The notes under the pieces are model-generated. The model saw only the letters and a program-made list of their open reading frames with translations, was not told the DNA's origin and did no database searches. The position numbers and the translations under genes were made by a program. This document shows positions 44,788-55,300 of a stretch of 64,000 bases of DNA, piece after piece. The stretch spans positions 1 through 64,000 of the forward strand of contig CACLBB010000008.1 in NCBI GenBank assembly GCA_902605035.1, read 5' to 3'. Position 1 is the first letter of the stretch. The number at the start of each line of letters is the position of its first letter. The DNA comes from an uncultured Pelagibacteraceae bacterium (lineage in GTDB: Bacteria; Pseudomonadota; Alphaproteobacteria; Pelagibacterales; Pelagibacteraceae).

Positions 44788-45312
44788 CTAGTTTAATTTA
44801 ATTGATTTAAGTTTTTTATTTAAAATATCTATTATATCTTTCGTGATATTTAGACTTTCGTCAGCCAATAATAAGCTTTTTTTATCTATAACCATTCTAA
44901 TTTTTTTTTCTTGCATATATTCTTTTATAATTGGATTTAAATGTTTGAGAAGTTCAGATTTAGCCTTTGTTCTCTGTTTAGCTACACTTTCAAGAAGGTT
45001 ATTTCTTTCTTTTTGTAGAGAAGCTACTTTATTTCTTAAAGTTGTAACTTTTTTTTTATATTCTTCTGCTGTAATAATTTTTTTTTGCTTTATAATTTCT
45101 TTTTCCTCTTCCTGAAGTTTTTTCTCAGTTTCTTTTAGTTTCGTAATACCTTTGTCTAATTTATTTTTTAAAAAATTTTGAGCTCCCTTTCCAGCTTTAC
45201 TTTCGTTTAAAATATATCTAAAATCTAAATAATGAGCGTTATCAGCGCTTAAATTGTTTTGGAAAATAAAAACTATTGTAAAAATGTAAAAAATTTTTTT
45301 AAATAGTTGCAT
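44788..45312 (-). CDS. skp: OmpH/Skp-family periplasmic chaperone
   Basis: 174 residues with a signal peptide (about 1-22, cut near LSA|DN). A short beta segment ([20 protein letters not shown]) precedes a long Lys/Glu-rich coiled coil (about 50-130) and a C-terminal strand ([15 protein letters not shown]). This matches the jellyfish-like Skp trimer that carries unfolded outer-membrane proteins to BamA. It lies one base after bamA. Confidence 0.9.
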   Translation of the reverse strand: MQLFKKIFYIFTIVFIFQNNLSADNAHYLDFRYILNESKAGKGAQNFLKNKLDKGITKLKETEKKLQEEEKEIIKQKKIITAEEYKKKVTTLRNKVASLQKERNNLLESVAKQRTKAKSELLKHLNPIIKEYMQEKKIRMVIDKKSLLLADESLNITKDIIDILNKKLKSIKLN

Positions 45313-45313
45313 T

Positions 45314-47545
45314 TTAGAAAGTTGTTCCTAGATTAAAATTGAAACTTTCTGTTTCATCTGATGATGCTTTGCTTATATTTGTTGATAATATAAATGTCAT
45401 CGGTCCTAATGGTGAATTCCAACTCGCTGCTACTCCAGTCGATGATCTAATTTTATTACTTTCATCAATTGTACTATCATAATCAACCCCCCAAACATTT
45501 CCAAAATCTAAAAATAATCCTATATCCGTTCTTGAGTCTTCTGGTAAAAAATTGGGTAAGTTAGCTTCGAAATTTAAAGCTGCCGCATAATTTCCTCCAA
45601 CGTGATCTGTGCCATCAACTGGTCCCACTTTCCCTCTCTCAAATCCTCTAAGTTTATTTCGGTTTAATCCAATTCTTTTACTTAATCTCACATCATCATC
45701 TAATCCCGTAATTGTTTTTATATGAAATTTGGTAGCTCCTATAATGTTTTCAGAAATAGTTCTGTATAAACTACTAGAAAAAGTATTTCCTAGAGCAGCT
45801 CTATCAGAGTATAAAGGTAATTCTTGGCTAAAAGAAGTTATAAAACCATCTGTTGGCATAAATGATCTGTTTCTTTTGTCATAAGTAAAACCGTAAAGAC
45901 CTGATAAATCAGTAAACGTACCACTATGTTTTTTTAAAGAGGCAGATGCACTATCATCTGTTTGTAAATCATCATAGTTTAAAGATAAACCTAAATTTGC
46001 ATAAAGATCTTTAAACTGTTCAAATCTAGTATTAATCCCTGCGCCAACCAAAGTATTTTCGTACCCTTGGTTTGGTTTATCGTTATTATTGCTGTAAACA
46101 GAGTAGTTAATAGAATTTCCTAAATAGTCATAGTTTGGATTTGTATAATTAAGTTTTCCTTTTAACGATTCATCACTTAATTCTATTTCAAAACCTACTT
46201 TTTTACCTTCCCCTAACCAGTTATTTTCTTGAACATTAAATGCTATACTTCCTCCACTAGTACCAATCCCAGCACCTGCACTTATCTCCCCAGTTGCTTT
46301 CTCTTCAACGCTTATATCTATTACCTTTAAATTTGATGAACTGCCTTCAGATGTTTTAGAAGTAACTTCACCAAAAATATTCCTAGCTTTAATTTTTGAT
46401 ATTGATTTATCCAGACTTAAATTTGTAAATGGATCTCCTTCATCCAGTAAAAGTTCACCTCTAATAACTGACTCATTAGTAACATTATTTCCTAAAATAT
46501 TAATTCTCTCAACCAATATTTTTTTTCCTTCAAATATATTAAATTGTATAATGATTGAAGAGCCATCTAAAATTTCTTCAACATTATGTTCTACGAATTG
46601 TAAATTTTTTTGTTCGACTAAATTATCAATATCTTCTAATAATCTCTTTATTTTAAAAGGAGAGTAATAATCACCTATAATTTTTTGATAATTTTTTTTT
46701 AAAGACGCAAATAATTCTTTATCAAAAACTGGATCGACATTAGTTGTTATCTTTTTTATTATATACCTTGTACCAGCATCTATAGAGTAAATTAATTCAA
46801 CATTACCACTTTTTTTTAATTCTGCAGAGTTTGAAGTAATTTTTACGTCATAATAACCTAAAGATTTATAATAATTTGTAAGTAAACGAAGATCTAAGTT
46901 TACAAGATTTTGACTAAACCTTGTATTTCTTGAAATAAATTTCCAAAATTTATCCTCTTCACTAGCAACAATATCTCTTAATCTTTTTTCTCTAACCTTT
47001 TTATCCCCTAAAAAAGAAATTTTAGATATTTTTGTTATTTCACCTCTATTTATTTCAAAAATTAAATCAATTTTATCTTTATTATCTGACTCTCTAATTT
47101 TAGTGTCAACTGTAGCAAAATTATAGCCAACTGAAGAATAAAGTTTTTTTATTAATTCAACATCTCTACTGATGTTGTTTTTTATAAAAGAATCTTTTTC
47201 TTTAGATAGTATAATCTTTTTTATTTCTTCTTTATATTTATTACTCTTTTCTCCTAATAGGATTAGAGTATTAATTACTGGATATTCAATTAAATTTACT
47301 TTTAAATTTCCATTAGTCAATTCTACTCTTACATCTCTAAAAAAATTGGTTGAATATAAATCATTCAAAACTTTATCGAGATCTTGCTCACTGTAATTTT
47401 TGCCAATTTTTATATTTCCGTAAATTTTTATAGTTTCTTCACTAACACGTTTATTACCTGAAATAGTAACTTGTTTAATTATCTCTGCTTTTACAAATGA
47501 TGTAAGCAAAAATGATATAAATGTTATAAAAAATATTTTTCGCAT
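45314..47545 (-). CDS. bamA: Outer membrane protein assembly factor BamA
   Basis: 743 residues: signal peptide (1-20), five POTRA domains (about 22-400; for example IKQVTISGNKRVSEETI, VERINILGNNVTNESVIRGE), then a beta-barrel that ends in phenylalanine (LGTTF), the outer-membrane signature. The RGF motif of loop 6 reads NKLRGFERGKVGP. It inserts outer-membrane proteins. It starts 2 bases after dxr; the rseP gene usually found between them is absent. Confidence 0.96.
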   Translation of the reverse strand: MRKIFFITFISFLLTSFVKAEIIKQVTISGNKRVSEETIKIYGNIKIGKNYSEQDLDKVLNDLYSTNFFRDVRVELTNGNLKVNLIEYPVINTLILLGEKSNKYKEEIKKIILSKEKDSFIKNNISRDVELIKKLYSSVGYNFATVDTKIRESDNKDKIDLIFEINRGEITKISKISFLGDKKVREKRLRDIVASEEDKFWKFISRNTRFSQNLVNLDLRLLTNYYKSLGYYDVKITSNSAELKKSGNVELIYSIDAGTRYIIKKITTNVDPVFDKELFASLKKNYQKIIGDYYSPFKIKRLLEDIDNLVEQKNLQFVEHNVEEILDGSSIIIQFNIFEGKKILVERINILGNNVTNESVIRGELLLDEGDPFTNLSLDKSISKIKARNIFGEVTSKTSEGSSSNLKVIDISVEEKATGEISAGAGIGTSGGSIAFNVQENNWLGEGKKVGFEIELSDESLKGKLNYTNPNYDYLGNSINYSVYSNNNDKPNQGYENTLVGAGINTRFEQFKDLYANLGLSLNYDDLQTDDSASASLKKHSGTFTDLSGLYGFTYDKRNRSFMPTDGFITSFSQELPLYSDRAALGNTFSSSLYRTISENIIGATKFHIKTITGLDDDVRLSKRIGLNRNKLRGFERGKVGPVDGTDHVGGNYAAALNFEANLPNFLPEDSRTDIGLFLDFGNVWGVDYDSTIDESNKIRSSTGVAASWNSPLGPMTFILSTNISKASSDETESFNFNLGTTF

Positions 47546-47547
47546 TT

Positions 47548-48720
47548 TTAATTTCTAATCTTTTTATAAACAGTATTCCTTGACCATTCATCAATTGCAA
47601 ATACTTGATTTATATTTTTAGGTACTTTTATAGCATATTTTTTATAATTTCTATCATTCAGTACTCTTAAAATGTAACTGTAAAAAGAGTTAAATGGTAT
47701 TTTTTTCTTCAAAAATTGATCAACTAATATTTCATTAACTGCATTAATAATTATCGGAGTGGAATAATATTCATTTATACGAGATTTGAGATTTATTATT
47801 GGATATCTCTTTTTATTTACTTGTTGAAAATTCAAATTTTCAAAAAAGATTTTTTTATTGTTCAATTCGGGTTTTAAAAAATCATTAATGAATACGTCAT
47901 TTTCAAAAATAGCATTAGCTAATGGTATACTCATTGTGGTTTTATGATAAATAAATTTATATAAACCATTTTTAAATTCAACAATAGCATGTATCAATGA
48001 TTGAGGATGTATTACTATATCAATTTTTTCCGCACTAATTGAAAAAATTTTTTGTGCTTCAATAAGTTCAAGTAATTTGTTCATTAATGTGGCTGAGTCT
48101 ACTGATATTTTTTTTCCCATTTTCCATTTAGGATGTCTAATTGCCTGATATGGTTTAATACTTTTAAATTTTGAAAGTTTGTATCTTAGAAAAGGACCGC
48201 CAGAAGCTGTAAGGAAAATTTTTCTTACTTCTGTCATTTTATGACTTTCTATCAATCTCATTATAGAAAAATGTTCAGAATCAATTGGGATAATTTTAGT
48301 TTTATTTTTTAAAGCTGCTTTTTTTATAAGATCCCAACCACATATTACTGACTCCTTGTTTGCAATAAGAATTTTTTTACTTTTTTTTGTAAGTGTAATT
48401 GTGGGTTCAAGACCAGCTATACCTGGTATTGCTGCAATCGTAATATCAGATTTTCTAAGCAATTTTTTTTGATAATTAAAAGTATTAAAAATTTGAACTT
48501 TATTGTTTTTAAACTTCTTTTTAACTTTTTCGAAAACTTTATTATTATTAATTATAAAAATTTGTGGTTTAAATTCTTTAATTTGTTTGCATATTAATTG
48601 ATAATTTTTATCAGCGGCTAAAACATAAAATTTAAAAAATTTTTTTTTACTATTGAAAATTTTAAGTGAGTGAACGCCTATAGAACCTGTTGATCCTAAA
48701 ATTGATATAATTTTTTTCAT
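47548..48720 (-). CDS. dxr: 1-deoxy-D-xylulose-5-phosphate reductoisomerase
   Basis: 390 residues with the NADPH motif ILGSTGSIGVHSLKI, LIANKESVICG, the metal and substrate residues in IPIDSEHFSIM, TASGGPF, RHPKWKMGKKISVDSATLMNK and HPQSLIHAIVEF. It makes methylerythritol phosphate, the committed isoprenoid step that feeds IspDF. It lies one base after cdsA. Confidence 0.96.
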   Translation of the reverse strand: MKKIISILGSTGSIGVHSLKIFNSKKKFFKFYVLAADKNYQLICKQIKEFKPQIFIINNNKVFEKVKKKFKNNKVQIFNTFNYQKKLLRKSDITIAAIPGIAGLEPTITLTKKSKKILIANKESVICGWDLIKKAALKNKTKIIPIDSEHFSIMRLIESHKMTEVRKIFLTASGGPFLRYKLSKFKSIKPYQAIRHPKWKMGKKISVDSATLMNKLLELIEAQKIFSISAEKIDIVIHPQSLIHAIVEFKNGLYKFIYHKTTMSIPLANAIFENDVFINDFLKPELNNKKIFFENLNFQQVNKKRYPIINLKSRINEYYSTPIIINAVNEILVDQFLKKKIPFNSFYSYILRVLNDRNYKKYAIKVPKNINQVFAIDEWSRNTVYKKIRN

Positions 48721-48721
48721 T

Positions 48722-49372
48722 TTAATAAAGTATTAATAAAGTAAAAAAACCTACCGGTACACCTATAAGAATTCCATCAATTCTATCTAGAACACCTCCA
48801 TGTCCAGGAAGAAAATTACCTGTGTCCTTTAATTTTGATTTTCTTTTAAGATATGAAAATGATAAATCTCCAATTTGACAGCTGATAGAGGTAATAAAAC
48901 CTATAAGTATAATATTAAAATCTAAATTTTTTGTTAAATAGTAAACTATAGAAAATATTGTCACTGATGATAATATTAACGATCCTAAAGCACCTGAAAC
49001 TGTTTTGTTTGGACTAATTTTTGCTAATTTTGGTCCTTGAAAAAATTTTCCAAACACAAAACCTCCAATGTCTGAAGCTATGCACGTTAATAAAAGTATA
49101 AAGATCAATAGTTTAAAATACGTGAAGTTTGAAAGAACTATTAAAGCAGAACAAAAAACAAAAATGTAAGTGATAAAGATACAATTTATCAAAAAAGCTT
49201 TTATATTTTCGTTATTAAAAATTTTTAGGATCATTCGAAAAAACTCTAATATAGAAATAACTCCTATTACTATTAAAAAATACGCTAAAATATAATTATC
49301 AATTAACATTAAAAATAAAATTAAGAATAAGATTATAGATGTATAAATTCTTTTTTTAGTATTATTTGTCAT
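48722..49372 (-). CDS. cdsA: Phosphatidate cytidylyltransferase
   Basis: 216 residues, shorter than the enteric enzyme, with about six to seven membrane helices. The C-terminal signature is SYLKRKSKLKDTGNFLPGHG followed by GVLDRIDG, carrying the metal-binding aspartates. CIASDIGGFVFGKFFQGPKL supplies the conserved middle segment. It makes CDP-diacylglycerol for phospholipids, including the phosphatidylglycerol route that uses PgpA. Confidence 0.93.
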   Translation of the reverse strand: MTNNTKKRIYTSIILFLILFLMLIDNYILAYFLIVIGVISILEFFRMILKIFNNENIKAFLINCIFITYIFVFCSALIVLSNFTYFKLLIFILLLTCIASDIGGFVFGKFFQGPKLAKISPNKTVSGALGSLILSSVTIFSIVYYLTKNLDFNIILIGFITSISCQIGDLSFSYLKRKSKLKDTGNFLPGHGGVLDRIDGILIGVPVGFFTLLILY

Positions 49373-50041
49373 TTAAATAGCTCCAAAATTTCTTTTAATC
49401 TTTTTATAATTATTGATTATTTTTATAAAATCTTTTGATTTAAAATCTGGCCACAATTTATCTAAAAAATACAGCTCTGCATAAGCTAATTGCCACAACA
49501 TAAAATTACTCAGTCGTTTGTGGCCACCGGTCCTTATTAAAATATCTGGATTAGGTAAATTGCTAGTATATAAATTTTTTTCAACATTTTTAATTGTGAT
49601 ATTTTTTTTACTTTTTTTTAATGCTCTTATAATTTCATCTTTTGATCCATAATTTAGAGCTAAATTTACTATTATTCTTTTATTTTTTTTTGTTAAAATA
49701 ACAGCTTGTTTTAAAACAGACTTTATTTGTTTGGGAAGAACTTCAATTTTACCTAAAATATTTATTTTGACGCCGTTAGATATTACGCTATTTAATTCAT
49801 TTTTGAAATATATTGTAATTAACTTAAATAAAAAGCTAATTTCTGATCTTGGTCTTTTCCAGTTTTCTGTAGAAAAGACATAAAATGTTAAAATTGGAAT
49901 TTTTAATTTTACCGCACTCTCAACTGTTTTTTTTACTGCTTTAACGCCATTGACATGTCCGAAATTTCTATCCTTTCTTTTCTTTTGGCCCCACCTACCA
50001 TTACCATCCATTATAAAGGCAACGTGGTTGAGTTTATTCAT
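49373..50041 (-). CDS. uppS: Undecaprenyl diphosphate synthase
   Basis: 222 residues with the cis-prenyltransferase motifs HVAFIMDGNGRWGQKK, FGHVNGVKAV, FSTENWKRP, NYGSKDEI, and LIRTGGHKRLSNFMLWQ...YAELYF. The usual SGE in RTSGExRxSNF is replaced by GGH here. It builds the C55 carrier lipid for peptidoglycan and LPS. It overlaps frr by 4 bases. Confidence 0.95.
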   Translation of the reverse strand: MNKLNHVAFIMDGNGRWGQKKRKDRNFGHVNGVKAVKKTVESAVKLKIPILTFYVFSTENWKRPRSEISFLFKLITIYFKNELNSVISNGVKINILGKIEVLPKQIKSVLKQAVILTKKNKRIIVNLALNYGSKDEIIRALKKSKKNITIKNVEKNLYTSNLPNPDILIRTGGHKRLSNFMLWQLAYAELYFLDKLWPDFKSKDFIKIINNYKKIKRNFGAI

Positions 50042-50598
50042 ATCTGCAGTATCTCTTTTTCTTTTCCCGATAAAATTTTATCTATATTTTGAATATTTAT
50101 ATCAGTTAGTTTTTGAACATTTTTTTCGAAGTTTTTATTTTCATCCTCTGTAATATTTTTATCTTTTAATTTTTTTTTTAATTCCTCATTCGCTTCTCTT
50201 CTTATATTTCTTATGGATATTTTTCCTTTTTCTCCCATATTTTTCAAAATTTTAATTAAATCTTTTCGTCTTTCTTCAGTTAAATCAGGAATCCTTAATC
50301 TAATTATTTGTCCGTCAACTTGAGGATTTATACCTAATTCTGATTTTTGTATTGCAGAATCTATTAACGCTATATTTCCTTTATCCCAAACCTGTATTGA
50401 AATTAATCTAGCTTCAGGTACGCTTACTGTTGCAAGCTGTTCAATTGGCATTAGCTGTCCATAAACATCAATTTTAATAGTGTCTAGCATATTTGCATTT
50501 GCTCTTCCTGTTCTTAAAGTAGATATATCCTTTTTAAAAGATTGAATGCTCTTATCCATCTTTAAAGAATAATTTTTTTCATTAAACTCTGAACTCAT
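50038..50598 (-). CDS. frr: Ribosome recycling factor
   Basis: 186 residues with LRTGRANANMLDTIKIDVYG near the N-terminus, QLATVSVPEARLISIQVWD, LGINPQVDGQIIRLRIPDLT and EERRKDL, the standard RRF motifs. The length is normal. It separates ribosomal subunits after termination with EF-G. It follows tsf by 2 bases, with no pyrH between. Confidence 0.97.
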   Translation of the reverse strand: MSSEFNEKNYSLKMDKSIQSFKKDISTLRTGRANANMLDTIKIDVYGQLMPIEQLATVSVPEARLISIQVWDKGNIALIDSAIQKSELGINPQVDGQIIRLRIPDLTEERRKDLIKILKNMGEKGKISIRNIRREANEELKKKLKDKNITEDENKNFEKNVQKLTDINIQNIDKILSGKEKEILQI

Positions 50599-50600
50599 TA

Positions 50601-51467
50601 TTAAACTCCTTCACCAACTTTATATCTTATAAAATCAATTACTTTTAGCTCTTTGTCTACCTTATTTTCTTTAAGTACATCTAATACCTTTTTTTTTGGG
50701 TCCATTATCCAGATCTGATTTAAAAGAGTATTATCGTTTACAAATTTTGAAATTTTACCTTGAGAGATTTTTTCTGCCATTTCCTTAGGCTTACCAGAAT
50801 TTAAGATTTCTGCTTTTATAATTTCTAATTCTTTGTCTACAACATCTTTCTTAATACCTGATGAGTCAATTGCTAAAGGATTTGAGGCAGCTATATGCAT
50901 CGAAATTTTACTTCCAATATCATCATTTTTTCCTTTAATTATCCCATCAATTTGTACAATTGAAATAATTTTTCCTATGTTTTTTTCAAGGGCCGAATGC
51001 ACATAATAGAAATTTGAGCCTCGACTATTATCAAAGTAATTTGCTCTTCTAATAGTTATTTTTTCACCAATTTTAGCAATTAGATTTACCAAGGCCTCTT
51101 TAACTAAAGTTCCATTTTTCATTTTAGTGTTATTAAGTTCTTCTAAATTTCCTTTAACCCGAAAATTTAAATCAGACAATTCTTTACAAAAGGAAATGAA
51201 ATCTTTATTTTTTGCCACAAAATCTGTTTCGCTATTTATTTCTATTATTGATACTTCGCCTTTTTCTTGTTTCACTAAAACAAGCCCCTCAGAGGCTATA
51301 CGACTCATTTTTTTTGATGCTTTAGCTATTCCTTTTTTTCTTAAAAACTCAATTGATTTTTCTAAATCTCCATTAGTTTCGTCTAAAGCTAACTTGCAGT
51401 CTTTAAAACCAACGCCAGTTAACTCCCTTAACTTCTTTATGTTATCTAGTAAATCTTTATTTGACAT
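50601..51467 (-). CDS. tsf: Translation elongation factor Ts
   Basis: 288 residues: an N-terminal UBA-like domain (KLRELTGVGFKDCKLALDET) followed by IEFLRKKG and the core ENGE-type region INSETDFVAKNKDF, then two further core subdomains. It regenerates EF-Tu-GTP. It sits 17 bases after rpsB as usual. Confidence 0.96.
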   Translation of the reverse strand: MSNKDLLDNIKKLRELTGVGFKDCKLALDETNGDLEKSIEFLRKKGIAKASKKMSRIASEGLVLVKQEKGEVSIIEINSETDFVAKNKDFISFCKELSDLNFRVKGNLEELNNTKMKNGTLVKEALVNLIAKIGEKITIRRANYFDNSRGSNFYYVHSALEKNIGKIISIVQIDGIIKGKNDDIGSKISMHIAASNPLAIDSSGIKKDVVDKELEIIKAEILNSGKPKEMAEKISQGKISKFVNDNTLLNQIWIMDPKKKVLDVLKENKVDKELKVIDFIRYKVGEGV

Positions 51468-51484
51468 TTAATTAATAGATAAAA

Positions 51485-52258
51485 CTAATCTTTTTTTTTA
51501 TCAATTTTTTTTTCTGATTTTTTTTCTGACTTCTTGTCCAACTTTTTTTCTTCCTCTAGTTTAGTATCTTTTATAAATTTTTCAGCATCCTTAATAGTTT
51601 CTTTAATTAATTCGCAATATAAGTTTATTGATCTTCGCGCATCATCATTACCAGGTATTGGAAAGTCAATATCTGTTGGGTCAGAATTAGTATCTAAAAC
51701 AGCAATAATTGGTATTTTAAGTTTTTTCGCTTCTGCTACAGCTAGGGACTCAATGTTTGTATCAATTATAAAAATAAGATCCGGAGTTTTTTTCATATCA
51801 GATATACCTCCTAAAGATCTTTGAAGTTTTTCTTTCTCCTTTCCAAATTTTAAAATTTCTTTCTTAGTAAATCCAATATTTTCTTTTGACAATTGTTCAT
51901 TTAATTTCTTTAACCTTTTAATTGAATTTTGAATTGTGTTCCAATTTGTAAGCATCCCACCCAGCCATCTATAGTTTACAAAAAATTGTCCCGTTTCTTG
52001 AGCTAAGTCACTGACTTGCTCTGATGCCTGTTTTTTTGTTGAAACAATAAGCATCTTACCCCCACTGGATATAGTTTTATGAACTTGAACTAAAGCATTT
52101 TTAAGGAATTCTACAGTTTGAGTTAAATCAATTATATGAATAGAATTTTTTTCACCAAAAATATATTGCTTCATTTTTGGGTTCCATCTTAATGTTTTGT
52201 GTCCTAGATGAACTCCTGCTTCGAGTAATTGTTTTATATCAACTTTTGGTACGTTCAT
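51485..52258 (-). CDS. rpsB: 30S ribosomal protein S2
   Basis: 257 residues with [53 protein letters not shown] and [10 protein letters not shown]. The C-terminal about 25 residues are a Lys/Glu/Asp/Ser extension absent from many S2 proteins. The gene is preceded by a structured leader and a likely promoter and heads the rpsB-tsf-frr envelope cluster. Confidence 0.97.
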   Translation of the reverse strand: MNVPKVDIKQLLEAGVHLGHKTLRWNPKMKQYIFGEKNSIHIIDLTQTVEFLKNALVQVHKTISSGGKMLIVSTKKQASEQVSDLAQETGQFFVNYRWLGGMLTNWNTIQNSIKRLKKLNEQLSKENIGFTKKEILKFGKEKEKLQRSLGGISDMKKTPDLIFIIDTNIESLAVAEAKKLKIPIIAVLDTNSDPTDIDFPIPGNDDARRSINLYCELIKETIKDAEKFIKDTKLEEEKKLDKKSEKKSEKKIDKKKD

Positions 52259-52345
52259 GTTTTTTTCCGGTTAATCCACCACAGTTACTCCAATTTAATG
52301 GACCGGGAGGGCTTTGCCCTAAATACTGTGTGCGAAATTAGTTAC
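52259..52345 (-). promoter_or_regulatory. Structured 5' leader of rpsB (candidate S2 autoregulatory RNA)
   Basis: This stretch is clearly richer in GC than its surroundings. In the minus-strand RNA, CACAGU (52330-52325) pairs with ACUGUG (52285-52280), enclosing a hairpin AGGGC-AAA-GCCCU (52320-52308) and a CCCGGUCC segment. GGAAAAAAAC just before the ATG is the ribosome site. A candidate regulatory RNA before the S2 gene of Pelagibacter was reported from comparative genomics (Meyer et al. 2009); this fits by position, but I cannot align the two here. Confidence 0.65.
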
Positions 52346-52346
52346 T

Positions 52347-52374
52347 GATATATAGAAACAATTCAAAAAATCAA
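52347..52374 (-). promoter_or_regulatory. Possible rpsB promoter
   Basis: On the minus strand TTGATT (52374-52369) is followed after 16 bases by TATATC (52352-52347), a plausible -35/-10 pair directly after the dnaE stop. Transcription would begin around 52340, giving a leader of about 80 bases that contains the structured element. AT-rich sequence makes chance matches likely. Confidence 0.35.
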
Positions 52375-52378
52375 CTAC

Positions 52379-55300
52379 CTAAACTGTTATTTTTTTTACA
52401 TATTCCTTATTTTTGATCATTTTCAATAGATTGAAATCGAATTTTCTAGGTTTTTGAAGATTGTAATGAATTTTTTTATTTTGTTCGTATATAATCAAAC
52501 TTACTTCCGTTTGGCCCTCGTTTCGCAGTATATTTTTCAACTCGGCTAAATTATAATTTTTATTTAACTCTATTGTAATTTTTGAATAAGGCTTATTAAT
52601 TAAATCATTCAAGCTTAATATCTTTTTAATATTTATTCTTCTTTGAGACATATCATTTCTTAGCTTATCTTTATGTAAAGTGAGAACAAAAGACTCAGAC
52701 TCTCTAATCTTGTCTCTATTATCTACTAATATTTCTGCAAAAAGAAATAATTCAAATTCACCAGTATTATCGCTAAATTTAATTATAGCAAATGGAGTGC
52801 CTTTAGAACTTTTTTTCTCTTGTATAGACATTATAGTTCCAGCAACTACAGCCTCGCTATCACTATTCTTTAAAAAATCATTATAAGAAATTATTTTAAG
52901 TTGATTAAATATTTCATTATATTCATTAAGAGGATGATCAGATATATAAAAACCTAGGGATTTGAATTCTTCAAAAAGAAACTCCTTTTTTGTCCATTTT
53001 TTTGATTTAACGTAATCAAAATCATCAGAGCTACTTAGATTTTCACCAAATAAATTTGTCTGATTATTTAATTTATCATCGTTAATATTTTTAACTTGTT
53101 GAATTATTTTTGGTATTGAGTTTAAAATTTTGTTTCTGTCAACATCAAACTCATCAAATGCTCCGGACTTTACTAAACCTTCTAATTGTAATTTGTTTAT
53201 ATCTTTAGAATCAACTCGATTAATAAAATCTTTAATAGATTTAAATTTACCGTTTTTTTCTCTTTCATTAATTATGTTTGATACCGCCTCATACCCTACA
53301 TTTTTAATAGCGCCTAAACCATAATAAATTTTGCCCTTTTCAGCCTTGAAATCTGCAAAACATTTATTAATGGATGGTCTTATAATTTGAATTTTTAATC
53401 TTTTAAGTTCTTCAACAAATTCTCTGAGTTTTGAGGTATTGGTTAATTCAGTCGACATTGTAGAAGCAATGAAATCTTCTTTATAATATGTTTTTAAGAA
53501 TGCTGTTTGATAAGCAATCAACGCGTATGCTGCAGCATGACTTTTATTAAACCCATATTGTGCAAAGGGTTCTATTTTAGTAAAAACATAGCTTGCTACG
53601 TCTCTATTGATTCCGTTTTTAATTGCTCCATTAATAAATCTTTCTTTTTGTTTATCTAACTCAGCTTTCTTTTTCTTTCCCATAGCTCTTCTTAAAATAT
53701 CTGCTTCTCCAGCAGTAAAACCGCCTAAAATTTGCGCAATCTGCATAACTTGCTCTTGGTATATTATAATTCCATAAGTAGGTTTTAATATTTTTTCTAA
53801 AGTTGGATGGATATAGTCAGGTTTTTTACCTCCATTTTTACAATCATTATAAATAGGTATGTTACTCATCGGTCCTGGTCTATAAAGAGCTACTAATGCT
53901 ATAATGTCATCAAACTTATTAGGTTTCATTTGTTTAATAGCTTCTCTCATACCAGTGCTTTCTAATTGAAACAAACCAGTAGTTTCACCAGTTGACAAAA
54001 GATTATATACTTTTTCATCTCCGAGATTAATCTTAGTTATATCTAAATTAATCTTTTTAAGATTTAATCTCTTTAACGTTTTGTTTATTACTGTTAAAGT
54101 TTTTAGACCTAATAGATCAAATTTTACTAACCCAGCATTTTCTGAGGAGTACATGTCGTATTGTGTTGAAGGTAAAATAAGATTTGAACTTTGATCTATA
54201 TAAAGAGGAAATTGTTCTGCTAACTTATTGCCAGCTATCACAACTCCAGCCGCGTGGGTTGCCATGTTACGGTTTAATCCCTCTAATTTAAGAGAGAGAT
54301 CAATTAGCTTTTTAACTTTAATATTATTTTTTATTTCTTCCTTGAATCTTGGTTCTCTATCTATTGATTCTTGTAAAGTGAGAGGCCTTGAAGGATCAAA
54401 TGGTATCATTTTACATATTCTATCGACATGCCCATAAGACAGTCCAAGAACTCTTCCAACATCTCTTAATGCCATTCTGGCTTTTAATTTTCCAAAAGTA
54501 ATTATATGTGCTACACCGTCTTTATATTTAGATTTTAGATATTCAAAAACTTTGTCTCTTTGTTCCTCACAAAAATCTATATCAAAATCTGGCATTGAAA
54601 TTCTATCTGGGTTTAAAAATCTCTCAAAAATTAAATCAAATTCAATAGGATCAAGATCTGTAATATCTAAACAATATGCCACCAATGATCCAGCACCAGA
54701 TCCTCGTCCAGGTCCAACAGGTATAGAATTATTCTTTGCCCATTTAATGTAATCAGACACTATCAAAAAGTAGCTTGAATAATTCATTGAACTTATAATA
54801 TCTATTTCATGTAATAACCTATCCTCATAAATTTTCTTAATTTCATCTTTCGATTTGTTGATATTTTTTTTAAAAATAAAATCTTTTAATCTTATGTTTA
54901 AGCCTATTTTAGCTTGATCGGTTAGTACGTCTTCAGCTGATACTTTCTTGTTACTAGAAATAGATGGTAATATTGGCTTTGATTTCTTTGGTTTAAAACT
55001 AAACCTCAAAGGAAAATTATAATTATTTTCTAGAGCTTCAGGTATATCTTTAAATATTTTTTCGATTTCTTCAGTTTTTTTTAAATAATGTTCCCTATTA
55101 TATCGTAATCTATTTTTATTTTCTAAAAAATCTTTTTCTCTAATACAAATAAGAGCATCATGTGCCTCGGCCATTTCTGGATTTATATAAAAAACTTCTT
55201 GTCCTGCAATTAATGGTAAATCGTGCTTATTTGAAATCTCTAATAAATAATTTTCATAATTACTTTCATGAGGCTCGGAATGTCTTTGTATTTCTATATA

